Source of the DNA: Hondaea fermentalgiana | Lineage: Eukaryota; Sar; Bigyra; Thraustochytrida; Thraustochytriidae | Length of the DNA: 43,170 nt | NCBI GenBank assembly: GCA_014084085.1 | Contig: NPFB01000055.1 | Span: forward strand, 1,249 to 44,418 | Direction: 5' to 3' | Shown: positions 27,145 through 38,000 of the stretch, one piece after another | Layout of the letters: each line of letters starts with the position of its first letter | Numbering within the stretch: position 1 is the stretch's first letter | Notes under the pieces: model-generated | Seen by the model: only the letters and a program-made list of their open reading frames with translations | Told to the model about the DNA's origin: nothing | The model's database searches: none | Translations under genes and position numbers: made by a program

Positions 27145-30100
27145 ATGGACAGCACAGCGCCAGCCGAAACAAGCCATATAGATGGCGAGAATGAAGAGGT
27201 GTCCTGGGAATTCGACTGCCCACAATACACAGACTTCGCACTCGAGGAGGAAATGGACGAGAACAGCGAAGTCACCAACGAAGACGGTTTTTTCGCCGTC
27301 CGCGAACAGTACCAGGTCTTTCGGAACAACATCCCTGACGACTGGCTGCGCAACATCGAGAAGAAAATCAACGTGGAAGGCACAGAAAGATCCATGTTTC
27401 ACCCATCACACCCAAACTACATGCCCCCACAGACCAAGACAGGAGCGTCCAACGGTGGCGCAAAGGACGCGGATAACGAAAATGGCGAGAATGAAAATTC
27501 CATCAACGTCAATGTAGACCCTTCGCACGGCGTCCCGGACCCACGCAAACCGCTGACCCCGGACTCGGAGTCGCGGAAAGAAGTCGTGCTGGACCAGTAC
27601 ACCGCTCCCAACGAGAAGCTGCCACATCCCAGCTTTCTCCAGGACAGCGCGGACGACAACGTTGGCAGCCTCGGATCCGAGGGTTCGCCCGTGCCTGATC
27701 TTTTGAGCCCCGATCTGAACGACTACGATGGCCCAACTGTAGATGCTTTTGGTCAAGAAGCGACCGTCGACGAGTGGACCATGGACGATGCACAAGCCCT
27801 CGCCGGCAGCGGGCTAAACGACGATGAGGATCAGATGATTTCTGGGTCCCCCGGTGATGCGCAAGCTGCTGCAGCTTCGCCCAAAACTCCTGCCCAGGAA
27901 CTGGACGTCTCCGTTGATGACGAGACAGGCCTTGAGGAGCAGCTCGATGAGCTTCACCTCGGTACCGAGGAGATAGCTGGCCACCACGTCGAAGACCATG
28001 TAGAGAAGATCACCGAAGACACTGCATCTGCGGTGCAGTCGGACGCGGCTGCTGGGCGTAACCAAACGCCTGGCACGCCTGCCCAGTCTGCCGGGACACC
28101 CGCTGCGGTCAAGCCAGACGAGGCTTTGGAGCACAAACAAGCGGCCAGTACCCCTGCCCAGTCTGGCAGTGCACCAGACTTCGCGGCCACACCGCCCATG
28201 CCTCCAGCTTCCCCGGCTGCGGCAGAGGCAGAGAACGCGATGAACGTGTCTACAACAGCCATTGCCAACTCACCTTTGGCTGCGACGGAGATGGAAACGC
28301 CTGCAACTGCGCAGCCTGGCACCCCTGTGACGGAGAAGCCCGGCACGCCCGCGACGACTCAGGCGAAGACGCCTGGAACTCGTCTTCCTGACACGCCTGC
28401 AACCAGCACAGCTGGCTCCCCGGTTTCTGTCACGAACGCCGATGCAGCGACACCTGCAACGCAATCGGTCTCTTCGCCGGCCGCTTCGCCTGCGATGAGA
28501 TTCACCCCGTTTGAATCTCGCATTCCGCGTTCCGCAAGCAAGGCGACGCCCGGGCACTCGTTCATGTCCCCCGCCATGCACAGCCTTGCATCGCCCAGCT
28601 CCCGTGCGCAACCATTCTCGGCGGCTTCGCGCATTCCGCGCTCTGGGCAAAAGGCTTTTAGCGCGCACAAGGAGCGTGGGCGCTCAATGACTCGCCAGAA
28701 TCCTGGAAGCGCTATGCGGAGTGGGAGCGTCAAGAGCTCCCGAAGCTTCGCCTCGGGTGGCGGAACTCCGTCTTACATGCTTCCCACGGACAATTGGTCG
28801 CGAAGCCAGGAGGAGCACAACAATGCCCAACGCCGTCCAGGGGGATCGCGCAGGGCGACTCCTGGAAGCGGCGGATACTTTGGGACTAAGAAGGCAAAGA
28901 CCGTCTCGCGCCCCAAGTTGACCGAACCGCAGACCCCGTCGTTCATGAAAAATGTGCGACCCCGGCGTGCTAACCGTCCAAGCAGCACAACTGTGGAACT
29001 CGAGCGGGCGCGTCAAGAGCTGGAAGATCGCCGCCGCGAGCTCGAGAAGCGACCCGAGGAAATTCAGCGCGTCCTCGCCAGCAACAACGTCCCCAAGCCG
29101 GCGAAGAAGCCGCTTACCAAGGGCGAGGCTCCGTCGCTTCAGCTCGATCAGCGCCTCGGATCGAAAAAAGTCACGCCAAACTCTGCTTCGAAGAAGGATG
29201 CTCCGGAGGCCAATGCTCGGCCCAGTGCAGCAAACAACGGTCCCGTGCGCTTGACGAAGCCCAAGGACTTTCAGTTCGCCACGGATAAGCGCGTCGGCGG
29301 TCGTCATCCCGAAGCGAGCGAATCGGCTCCCTTCGAGTCTCTTGCGTCCCAAGTGCACAACTTTCTGCACAAGACCCCCGCGAGGTACAAGCATCGCACG
29401 GGACTCGAGCTCCCTGCCAAGAGCGTTCCGCAGCTAACTGAACCAGAGGAGCCCAAGTTCCATACGGACATGCGTCTTCGGGCTCCTGTCGCCAAATCTC
29501 GCGAGGAGCTCGAGGAGGAGGCCCTGAAGAACTTCAAGCCTTTCAAGGCGCGCCCCCTGCCCGACAACGTAATGCATAGCAATGGCGAAGTGGGTGTACC
29601 CAAGGTCGAAAAGAAAGCGCCGGTTGTGCCGAAGGCATTCAATTTCCGCACGGATCAGCGTGCGTCGACCCGTCGCCCCAACGATGAGAATGCGCCGATG
29701 AACCAAGCGACGACAAGGCCGCGACGCAACTCGCTCGGTAGCCAGCGCAGCTTGGGGAAGAGCTGGGTGCCAAAGCCGACCCGCTTCGCACCTTTCAACC
29801 TCCGTACGGACTCTCGGGCAACCACGCGACCCATGGTGGCATCTCCCTCGGTATTTTCGGATCCGGAGCAAGAGCGAAGCTTCCATGCCCGTCCAATGCC
29901 GAACTTTAACCGCCCTCCCAATGTCCCGACGGTCAACAGGCGCGAGCTTAGCGCTCCTGCTCCGTTCAACCTGCAGGGCCTTCGTCGCCATGAGATTGCG
30001 ATGCAGCGGCGTCAGGAAGAACTCCAGAGGCAGCAGGAGGAGGAAGAGCGGGCTCGCCATTTCAAGGCACGGCCGATCTGCGTTCCAGTGAACGAGCCTG

Positions 30101-30615
30101 CGGTGCTTGCCAGCGAAAAGCCTTTGACGGAGCCAGCTACTCCTATGGCGCTCCGCCGGTCTATTCTCAAGCAGCAAGCGCGCGAGGAGCGCCTGGCCCA
30201 GGAGCGCCAAGACGAGATGGAGCGACACCAATTCCATGCGCGTCAATTGCCTCGCTCAACCTTTGAAAAGACCTTTGAGCTCAAGCTTCCAGGGCGCGTC
30301 TCTGGTGTCCTTGACATCAAGCTGCAAAGTGATATTCGTGCAGAACAACGTCGGGAGTTTGATCGCATGATGGAGGAGAAACTGCGCATGCAAGAAGAAG
30401 AAAGGAAGCGCGAGGAGGAACGCAAGCGACTCGAAGAGGAGGAGGCCATTCGCGAATACCGCAAGACCCTCGTCAGCAAGGCGCGGCCCATGCCGTCCTA
30501 CAGCAGAGGACGTGGGACGGCACGCATGCCCACGCCGCCCCGTTTGACTCAACCTGAGTCACCCTTCCTTGTCACCAAGGCACGTGGTGGTCCCAAGAAT
30601 GCTCATGTACAGTAA
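27145..30615 (+). CDS. TPX2: TPX2-like spindle assembly factor
   Basis: The product is 1156 aa; start ATG 27145 follows an ACAACAACA-rich leader. The N-terminal block WEFDCPQYTDF resembles the Aurora-binding start of TPX2. Residues about 310-490 form a Ser/Thr-Pro array with some 20 SP/TP sites. Two SRIP motifs follow at 458-461 and 495-498. From about 590 onward come TPX2-type repeats of the pattern LTEPxxPxFxTxxR (PKLTEPQTPSF, RLTKPKDFQFATDKR, QLTEPEEPKFHTDMRLRA, AFNFRTDQRA). They include the importin-binding type block SREELEEEALKNFKPFKARPL. The C-terminus is a Glu/Arg helix followed by YRKTLVSKARPMP, like the TPX2 C-terminal domain. Known role: RanGTP-controlled microtubule nucleation and Aurora A activation on the spindle. 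It is larger than human TPX2 (747 aa) and intronless. Confidence 0.85.
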   Translation: MDSTAPAETSHIDGENEEVSWEFDCPQYTDFALEEEMDENSEVTNEDGFFAVREQYQVFRNNIPDDWLRNIEKKINVEGTERSMFHPSHPNYMPPQTKTGASNGGAKDADNENGENENSINVNVDPSHGVPDPRKPLTPDSESRKEVVLDQYTAPNEKLPHPSFLQDSADDNVGSLGSEGSPVPDLLSPDLNDYDGPTVDAFGQEATVDEWTMDDAQALAGSGLNDDEDQMISGSPGDAQAAAASPKTPAQELDVSVDDETGLEEQLDELHLGTEEIAGHHVEDHVEKITEDTASAVQSDAAAGRNQTPGTPAQSAGTPAAVKPDEALEHKQAASTPAQSGSAPDFAATPPMPPASPAAAEAENAMNVSTTAIANSPLAATEMETPATAQPGTPVTEKPGTPATTQAKTPGTRLPDTPATSTAGSPVSVTNADAATPATQSVSSPAASPAMRFTPFESRIPRSASKATPGHSFMSPAMHSLASPSSRAQPFSAASRIPRSGQKAFSAHKERGRSMTRQNPGSAMRSGSVKSSRSFASGGGTPSYMLPTDNWSRSQEEHNNAQRRPGGSRRATPGSGGYFGTKKAKTVSRPKLTEPQTPSFMKNVRPRRANRPSSTTVELERARQELEDRRRELEKRPEEIQRVLASNNVPKPAKKPLTKGEAPSLQLDQRLGSKKVTPNSASKKDAPEANARPSAANNGPVRLTKPKDFQFATDKRVGGRHPEASESAPFESLASQVHNFLHKTPARYKHRTGLELPAKSVPQLTEPEEPKFHTDMRLRAPVAKSREELEEEALKNFKPFKARPLPDNVMHSNGEVGVPKVEKKAPVVPKAFNFRTDQRASTRRPNDENAPMNQATTRPRRNSLGSQRSLGKSWVPKPTRFAPFNLRTDSRATTRPMVASPSVFSDPEQERSFHARPMPNFNRPPNVPTVNRRELSAPAPFNLQGLRRHEIAMQRRQEELQRQQEEEERARHFKARPICVPVNEPAVLASEKPLTEPATPMALRRSILKQQAREERLAQERQDEMERHQFHARQLPRSTFEKTFELKLPGRVSGVLDIKLQSDIRAEQRREFDRMMEEKLRMQEEERKREEERKRLEEEEAIREYRKTLVSKARPMPSYSRGRGTARMPTPPRLTQPESPFLVTKARGGPKNAHVQ

Positions 30616-30840
30616 GTTTCCGACAACCTTGGATTACATCTTGTTCTGAACTCAGCAAATCAGCAAGGCAAATTTTGGTTCTCTCTCTCTCTCTCTTTCT
30701 CTCTCTCTTGCTCTCCCTCTCTTGCTCTCTTCTGTTCCTTCTCTTTTTGTTGTTCTTCTAGCTCTTTGCCTCTCTTTTGCGATTCGCGTTCGCCTGTTTT
30801 TGATTGGGCTGCGTGGTACCGCTTGTGGTGTTCCCTTTTC
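30616..30840. other. Convergent 3' region with CT tract
   Basis: A CT-rich microsatellite at about 30680-30735 lies between the TPX2 stop and the stop of the helical gene. No gene. Confidence 0.5.
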
Positions 30841-31518
30841 TCAATTGAGACTTGCTCGCCGAACGAGGGGCGGATGATCGTCTGTGGCTTCTTTCGATCC
30901 AGATGCAAGGTCGTTCAACACCATTTGGGTTTTAGCAACCTCTTCTTGGAGCTTGGCTTTTCGGACGTGACTCGCAATGGACTTGGAATGATTGCGAAGA
31001 CGCTCCCAGTTCTTGAATTCGTCTGATCCACGAACGAAATTTGTAGTTTGCGCTCGCGACGACCGATCTTGCATGCGATGCACGACTGCTTGCGCGACAG
31101 AGAAACGACGAAGACTGTTATCGATCGAGGCCTCAACATCTTCGCTCGTGCGCCGGATATCGCGAAGACTTCTGAAAATCTCGCGCTGGCTGCGGCGCAC
31201 TTCAAGCACCGAGCCCTGCAAGTCCGCCAGAGATCCTCGACGCATTGATTTGGTGCCTTCGAGCTGGATCTGGGCAAAGGCATCTTCGACGTCGCCCGAC
31301 TCGACCTTGTCGAGGAATTCTTTAGCCCGCTCTCCAGGGGATTTGGGCGAAGCCGGGGATGCCTTGGTGGCAACGAGGCCCTTCGGAGATGTCGGCGACG
31401 CGGAGGACTGCCAACCTTTGCCGACTCCGACTGCCTTGACGTGAAGTCCGAGTGCGCCTTGGCGGCCGCCCTCCTCTCGGCTTAGCCCCTGCTCTTCGTG
31501 TGCAGCAGGGCCCTCCAT
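30841..31518 (-). CDS. Hypothetical helical protein (225 aa)
   Basis: A complete frame from ATG 31518. Residues 1-65 are Gly/Ser/Pro/Lys-rich with repeated SPxSPK motifs. Residues 66-215 look alpha-helical: GERAKEFLDKVESGDVEDAF, then SQREIFRSLRDIRRTSEDVEASI and a basic stretch. There is no signal peptide or membrane segment. Codon use matches the neighbours and the frame is clean, which supports a real gene. The family is not recognised. The upstream minus-strand DNA contains an open stretch ending about 10 nt before the ATG, so an additional 5' exon is possible. Confidence 0.6.
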   Translation of the reverse strand: MEGPAAHEEQGLSREEGGRQGALGLHVKAVGVGKGWQSSASPTSPKGLVATKASPASPKSPGERAKEFLDKVESGDVEDAFAQIQLEGTKSMRRGSLADLQGSVLEVRRSQREIFRSLRDIRRTSEDVEASIDNSLRRFSVAQAVVHRMQDRSSRAQTTNFVRGSDEFKNWERLRNHSKSIASHVRKAKLQEEVAKTQMVLNDLASGSKEATDDHPPLVRRASLN

Positions 31519-31631
31519 GTTTACAACAGCTTGCAGATTCTCAGGAACTCGTGCAGCTCTTCTTCGGAATGGGAGTGTGTTCGCTCAATCAACGTCGAGG
31601 CATGCACGCATGCGTGTGCGTACGCACGCAC

Positions 31632-31671
31632 GCTTGCTTGCTTGCTTGCTTGCCTGGTCGCTTGCTTGCTC
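31632..31671. repeat. (GCTT)n tetranucleotide repeat
   Basis: Imperfect GCTT array upstream of the helical gene, interrupted once by CTGGTC. Confidence 0.8.
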
Positions 31672-31980
31672 ACGCAGAGCGCGCTATGCTTTGAACCCGG
31701 ACGGAGCCTCCATGCGCATACTTCATCTTTGATTAATTTATCCGTTGAGCTCCGAGGTACACTGGCACTGCACTGGCAGACGCCATGATGGCATTACAGA
31801 GGCTCTGGGTCAGGCTCAGCCAAGTCAGCGTCCGTCTCAGGGTCGATTTCCGAGTCAAATCAAAATTAAAGTTCAAGAATTCACGTCAGGCTGGGCCCCA
31901 AGCATGGCTAGCCCACTGGCTGACAGACAGCTATTTCGTGACTTCAATGTTGTCAATCTTACTTTTTCACTTTGATACCG

Positions 31981-32044
31981 AGGCAGGCAGGCAGGCAGGC
32001 AGGCAGACAGGCAAGCAGGTAGGCAGGTAGGCAGGCAGGCAGGA
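31981..32044. repeat. (AGGC)n tetranucleotide repeat
   Basis: About 15 units of AGGC with single-base variants, just downstream of the TAF1 stop. Confidence 0.85.
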
Positions 32045-32091
32045 AGGCCCATAGACAGACAAATCACGCCCAATGAAGGGAGATAGTTGAT

Positions 32092-35000
32092 CTACACAAT
32101 TTCCTCTTCCTCCTCCTCTTCCTCGACAACATTGTCGCTATTCTCGAGATCGATGTTGAAGAGTTCGCTCGCGGCTGGACTCGGTGCAGGAAGCGGCGTC
32201 ATTCCTGGGCCAGGCGAAGGCGAGGGCATAGGAAAACTGATTCCTGGGCTCGGACTCGGGCGGGGCATATCCGGACCCGGACTGGGCGTCGGACCGCCGC
32301 TGAAAAAGTCATTGCCAGGCGTCGCCGAGGGCCCATCATCGTCCGCAAATGGGTCAAAGCTCATAGACGACTGTGAAGAAAGGTTCGCTTGCTGCTGCTG
32401 CTTTGGCTGCTGCGCCATGGTTGACGATGACGACGATGACGAGGAACTTCCTCCAGCGGCAGCAGCGGTTGGGGGATTTGGCATCGCCTTAAAGAGAGAG
32501 TTCACTTTGCGGCGCTTGTTTGACCCGGCGCCTGAACCAGACGATGAAGGGGGCGGAGGCGCTGCTGCGCCACTGTCGATAATGTTCTGCTCGAGCTGTG
32601 CGAGAACGTCGCTCATCTTGGCCATAGAATTCTCTGCCGTGCTCACAAGCTCGCGCGCCTTGCGCGTGATTTCGTTCTCATTGCCATTGAAAGTGGCGGC
32701 ATTGCTCAGCATAAGGTTGAGATCTTCCATGAAGCCCGCGCGAGAGGTGTACTGCAAACCCTCGATCTTCTGCTTGATCTTGCCCAAGTACATGGGCTTT
32801 TTGATGATATCGTAATACCGGGGGACAGCTTGCTTGTTAACCTTCTTTCGAAAGAGCTCGGCCTCGCGCATCACGTAAAGCTCCTGATACACCTTCATGA
32901 GTTTTTCGCTCAGGTCTGACACGGGGCCCACACGCCTGTTGCCACCCCGTTTCTGTCGCTTGGCAGACTTGCTCGAGGGCTCGGTCTTGCCACCGAGCTG
33001 GCGCTTGCGCGCCTGTAGGAAACTCTTCACGCCCGTGCGCTGGCTAATGCGGCCCACCACGGGGGGAACAGATGGGGCTATGGGCAACTTCAACTTCAGG
33101 CCCTTCATTTTCACCTGGTCGTTGTCCTTGAGCTCAAAGTGGTTAAGCGGGCAGATGCGCGCATTGCTCACGTGTCCAGGAAGACCGCAAGTGCGGCAGC
33201 GCTTTTGATCGCCCTCCGCTTTGACGGTTGAAGGCCAGTTCTTGCCGTACTGACGAATGTTCGCCTGATACTCTTCAAAACGTTTCTTGCCCTCGATACG
33301 GTCTCGCTCCTGCACCCTTGGCGGAGGTGGAGCGCGATTACGCGCTTTGCTGTCCAGCGCAGGCCGCGTGAGCCTCCGCGAGCCCTCCGCAAGGCTCTCG
33401 CGCTTGCGAATGTCTTCGCGCACCTGTTTGACGAGCTCTGGAGCCTTGATGTACTCGACGCTCACCTCAGTCTCCCCGTTGGGAAGGTTGCGAATCACCG
33501 TGCGCCGCACCACCTGCTGCTTGCGGAAAGGAGGCTGACCAGGGAGGTTGGCCGGGATCTGCCTCATTTTGGCACGATCCGCAGCTTCCTTCAGGATTGC
33601 CTCGTTCTTTTGCTTGTCATCATCCGTCATGTGGCGCTTGGTGATGTTCTGCTTGAATAGAGCAAGCATTCGCTCCTCGTCACTCATGCGCTCTCCCTTC
33701 TTTTTCCCAGCCGCCGCGCCTGACGCGCCGTCTTTCTGGTCGAGAAGGTTCTCGCTGGACTGCATCGGGCCTGCCAGACTTGCTTTGAACATGTCCAGAT
33801 TTGCGCCGCCATCGTCCGAATCATCGGAGGAGTCTGAGTCCGAGTCCGAATCATCGTCCTTGGCCGCGGCGCCAGACGCTTTGTTTGCGCCAGAAGCAGC
33901 TCCGGAGGTCGCGGCAGGCCCAGTGCCTGCGGCAGATGCGCTTGCCTTGGCTGCCTTCTTTTTCGCCTTTTTTGCAGCCTTGGCCTGTTTTCTTGCCTCC
34001 TTGTCGTCAGCTTTGGAGCCAGACTTGTCGTCAGTCTTGGCATCTGCTTTTGCGTCAACTCCCGCGGCGTTCGTCTTGCTTGTCGACGCCGCATCGGAGC
34101 CGGCGGCTCCGGGCTCGGTCACGTTCGCCGCTCCACCTTCGTCGACAGAGCTTGCGTCAGAGTCATCCGAGTCATCCGAGTCCGAGTCACTGTCGAGATC
34201 TTCAAGAATCGCTTCATCCTCTTGCTCCATCTTGGCCGAAGATTTGGCTTTGGCGGACTTGGGATTCCCATCCTCGTCCTCCTCGTTTTCTGCTGCCTCG
34301 TCGTCTTCGTCCTCGTCCTCATCTTCTTCGTTCTCATCGTCCTCGTCATCCTCGTCGTCTGCATCGTCATCCTTGCCGCCATCTTCGCCGTCGTCACCGT
34401 CTGCGTCGTCCTCGCCCTCCTCTTGACCGTCTTCACCATTGGCCTTGCGCTTGCGCTTCTCGGCACGTTCGCGCTTACGCTTTTCCTTTTTACGCGCCTT
34501 GCGCTCGCGCCGCTTTTCCTCTTCAAGAACGTACGCGGGGGGTTGCTGCTGGCTAATAGCCTTAATCTGCTTCTCAAAGAGAGCGTTGACGCGCTTTTGC
34601 ACAACGTCGCGCTCACGAATGTCCTTCTCGGTAAGCTTGGGCGCGTTGCGTGCAAACTTTGTGAGAAAAGGAATGTTAGCAGCGCCACCGTAGGCAGAGG
34701 CGTACTCTTCGACAAGCATGATGCGATCCCAGCGGTCGAGGAGATCAATCTCCTCCCATTCGTGGCCAAAAAGAGAAAGAATTTTGGCGCCCACCTCGAG
34801 GGTGAGACCACGCAGATCGCGCTCAGTACCACCATACCGGTCACTGCGCTTTTTCTTTTCATTGTTGTCCTGTTGTTTGTCCTCTGCATCGGCAGCTTTA
34901 ACAGCACTAAGGGCAGCTGCAGTGGCAGCAGCGCCAGCCACCATTCGGTGCCGAAACTTGTTGCGCGCCCCCTTACGAATGGAACCCTCAATAGACTCTG

Positions 35001-38000
35001 GCAAGTAGCTAATAGCCTCATGTCGGCCCGAGGGCTCGCCGAGACCGATGAGCTTGAGGCGTGGCTGCTCGGCAGCCTTGTTGTTGATATAGCTCTGGGT
35101 CAGGTACCAGGGCGTGAGCTGGAGCTCATCGACAATAAATTGCGCGGCACGAAGCTCCTGCTGTGCAGTGGGCGAGAGCACGTTGTGTTTGCGCGCGATC
35201 TCGCGCTCGTGCTGCGACCCGGGTACCACGCCATGCGTGCCGCCAGAGAGCACGGCCTCTTTGAGCGCAAAACCGGCGCGCTCCTTGAGGTGGTAAAAAT
35301 CCATGAGCACAGCTTGAGCGTGCATCACACGCGTCACCTCGCACATGGAGGTTAGTTCAATACTGCGATCGCGAAGCCTCTGCAAGCCTGCCTGCAGGCT
35401 CTCATACTGGCACATGCCCGGTCCCGAGATTTTTTCACGCAAGTCGTTCAGGTTTGCAGCCTCGCTGGTGTTGAGCACGACGCGGCCCCGATTCACGTGC
35501 GCGACCCGCTTGAGCGACTTTTGCACCACGGCCGGAGCAATGAGCGAGAACATGTGCTCGAACGTCTTGGAGTCCATGGCAACCTGGACGAGATTATTTC
35601 GCTTGCGCGGCTCGACCTGGCTGTTGCGTTTGCGTTGCTCGCGGTTGAAGCGCCGAATCACCTGGTAGTCGACGAACCAATCAAGGAACTCGCGCATCTT
35701 GGCACGCTTGTTCGCGCGCGTCTCGGCCGTTCCGGGGTGAAAAACCTCACGCTGTGGCTCGGTTTGGCCCACGAGGTAGAGGGATTTGATGTTGCGAATA
35801 TAGACGTCTTCCTTGGAACCTGCGCCATCGGCGCCCGCTCCAGTTGACGAAGAGCCCTTGCGCTTGGGTCTGACGAGCAAAAAGTCTGTCTTGCTGACCT
35901 TGTGCTCGCAGACCGGGGCAACGATGAGGTCGTTGACAATCGCCGGATACATTTCCTTCGGCCGCAGAATGGCAAAAAAGGGCGACCGGTCGCCTGGCTG
36001 CAGGACCACGGGGCGTCCGTGGCCAGGCGGAGTTGGCGGGATGAAGCTCTCGTCTGTGGGTTTGTCGGCCTGATAAAAGTTACAAAGCATCGAGGCCATG
36101 CCCACGTTACACAAGAGCGGCGGGCGCTCTTCCATGTACTCAAAAAGACAGATTGCGCCGGTAGACCCACTAATGTCAGCACGCGTCCAGTTTTTGCGGT
36201 TCTGGCGAATACCGCCGTCGATACCCGCGTGGAAGATGGTGTGCTTGCCGACCTGCAATGGAACTTCTGGATTGACCACCACTTCGGGGCGATGGAGACG
36301 ACGCGCGTCGGCTGCCTTGAGCTCGGCCTTGTATTCTTGCACAATGACCTCCTTGGGAATCTGAGGCAGCCGGCGGCAGCGAAGCCTTTCGCTGATGCCG
36401 CGACCCATCTCTGTGTTGCTCTCGTTCTTCTCATCGATAAAGCGGAAGTAGCCATTCTCGCGAAGCTTGGTCCTGCGCTCGTCTTTACTAATCTTTTTGA
36501 GTTGCTTGAGACCCATTGCGCTCTTCTCAAAGACTTCTTTCTTTTTCTTCTCAACGACCATGGCCTCTCTGGCCAGAACCGCGCCCGGACGGACATCGTT
36601 TCCGTACGCCTCGACAATCTCGTCTCTGGTGAGACAGCCCGTGTCATTGGCAGAGACGACGAGAGGCGCTCCGAAGGAAGCGTCAATGACGACGCGTTTA
36701 TCGAGGAGGTCTTCATCCCAGCAAATCTGTTCAAGCCACATGCATGATGCGAGCTCTTGGTTCATCGGTGTGCGAAGATACTGGCTGACCGCCAGCTCGG
36801 TGGCCGAGACTCGAGGGGGCGGGTTTTCCATCTCGTCTGCAAAGACGCCCCAGTTGCTCGAGGTGCCCAGAGTCTGGGTTGGCATCGAGACTTGAAAAAT
36901 TTGTGCATTCGATCCCGTCGTCATACTCATTGAGCCTCCAGTTGCGCCTGCGCCGGCCCCAGCGGGGCCACTCGAGCTCCACTCGACATCAAAGTCATCG
37001 TCATCATCAGAATCGTCCACGTCCATTGCATCAGGGTTCTTGCTGGACGACGGTAGTGGCGGAGGCGGAGGCGGCGGGGCTGACGACAGCTGCTGCTGCT
37101 GCTGCGGCTGTACGGGGGATGTAGGAGACCCTTTGCTCTTGCTGAGAACTATTTTGGGAATGTTAATCTTGGGGGAACGCGGTGAGGAGGCGCCACTTTT
37201 CTTGGCGTCTTGACTCGCACTGGGCGATACTGCAGCGACATCAGGTTTGGCGGGTGGCACGGAAATATTCTTGCTGTCCAGGCTGGAAATTGAGATTGGT
37301 TGTGCGCTGACACTCGTCGATTTGGAGACGATTGCAGTCGATGAAGAGGCATTCTTGCTGTCGTTGCCGCTGGTTTCACTGCCAGCGGTGTCTTCTTCAT
37401 CATCCCCCCAGCTGATTGAATTTTCCCATGCTGTATCGATGGCGGCCACAACGGAGTCCCGCTTGGTCGGCATTTCGAGAAGGTCGGTGCAGCTTGTAAT
37501 CGAGCTTTCCTCAGAGAATGCTTTGTTTCCTTGTGAAATTTTGGTGCTTGCCGCGGCGCTGGTCGATGCATCCATATGACCATTTGCGCTGCCCGGAGTA
37601 CCCTTACTAGAGGCGTGACCGTTGGCCAAAGACTCGAGAGGCTTGATCTGTTTTGCGTCGGCGCGCTCAGCAAAAGAAGAGTTGTCCGAGTCCGAGTCGT
37701 CGTCGGAGAGATCCTCCTCAATCACGTGGCCAATCGGAAGTTGCTCCGCGGGCGTACCCAAAAGAGAGAAACCCACGGAGTGACAAAGGACTTGGGCCTT
37801 TTCAAGCGCATCGTGCTCCCAGGTTTCTTCGTTCACCTTGACCTCGCGTCTGTTACGCTTGATAACTTTGTCGGCTGGCACGAGCGGGTGCTGCTGGCCG
37901 GCCTCGGAGGGGAGGAGCGCGGAAAAGCGCAAGACGGGCTCGCCACTATCATCGACAAGCTTGGGAAAACGCGCCAGCTCCTGGTTGCCGAGCTCTTTGA

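Larger units (their letters stand above)
31519..32091. other. Intergenic region with (GCTT)n and (AGGC)n repeats
   Basis: The 573-bp spacer separates the 5' end of the helical gene from the 3' end of TAF1. A (GCTT)n tract lies at 31632-31671 and (AGGC)n at 31981-32044. No other structure is recognised. Confidence 0.5.

Noticed and set aside
26306..27402. Overlapping open frames on both strands between the transporter and TPX2
   Set aside because: They translate simple repeats (Arg/Ala/Ser/Cys runs), lack domains and overlap each other and the TPX2 start.
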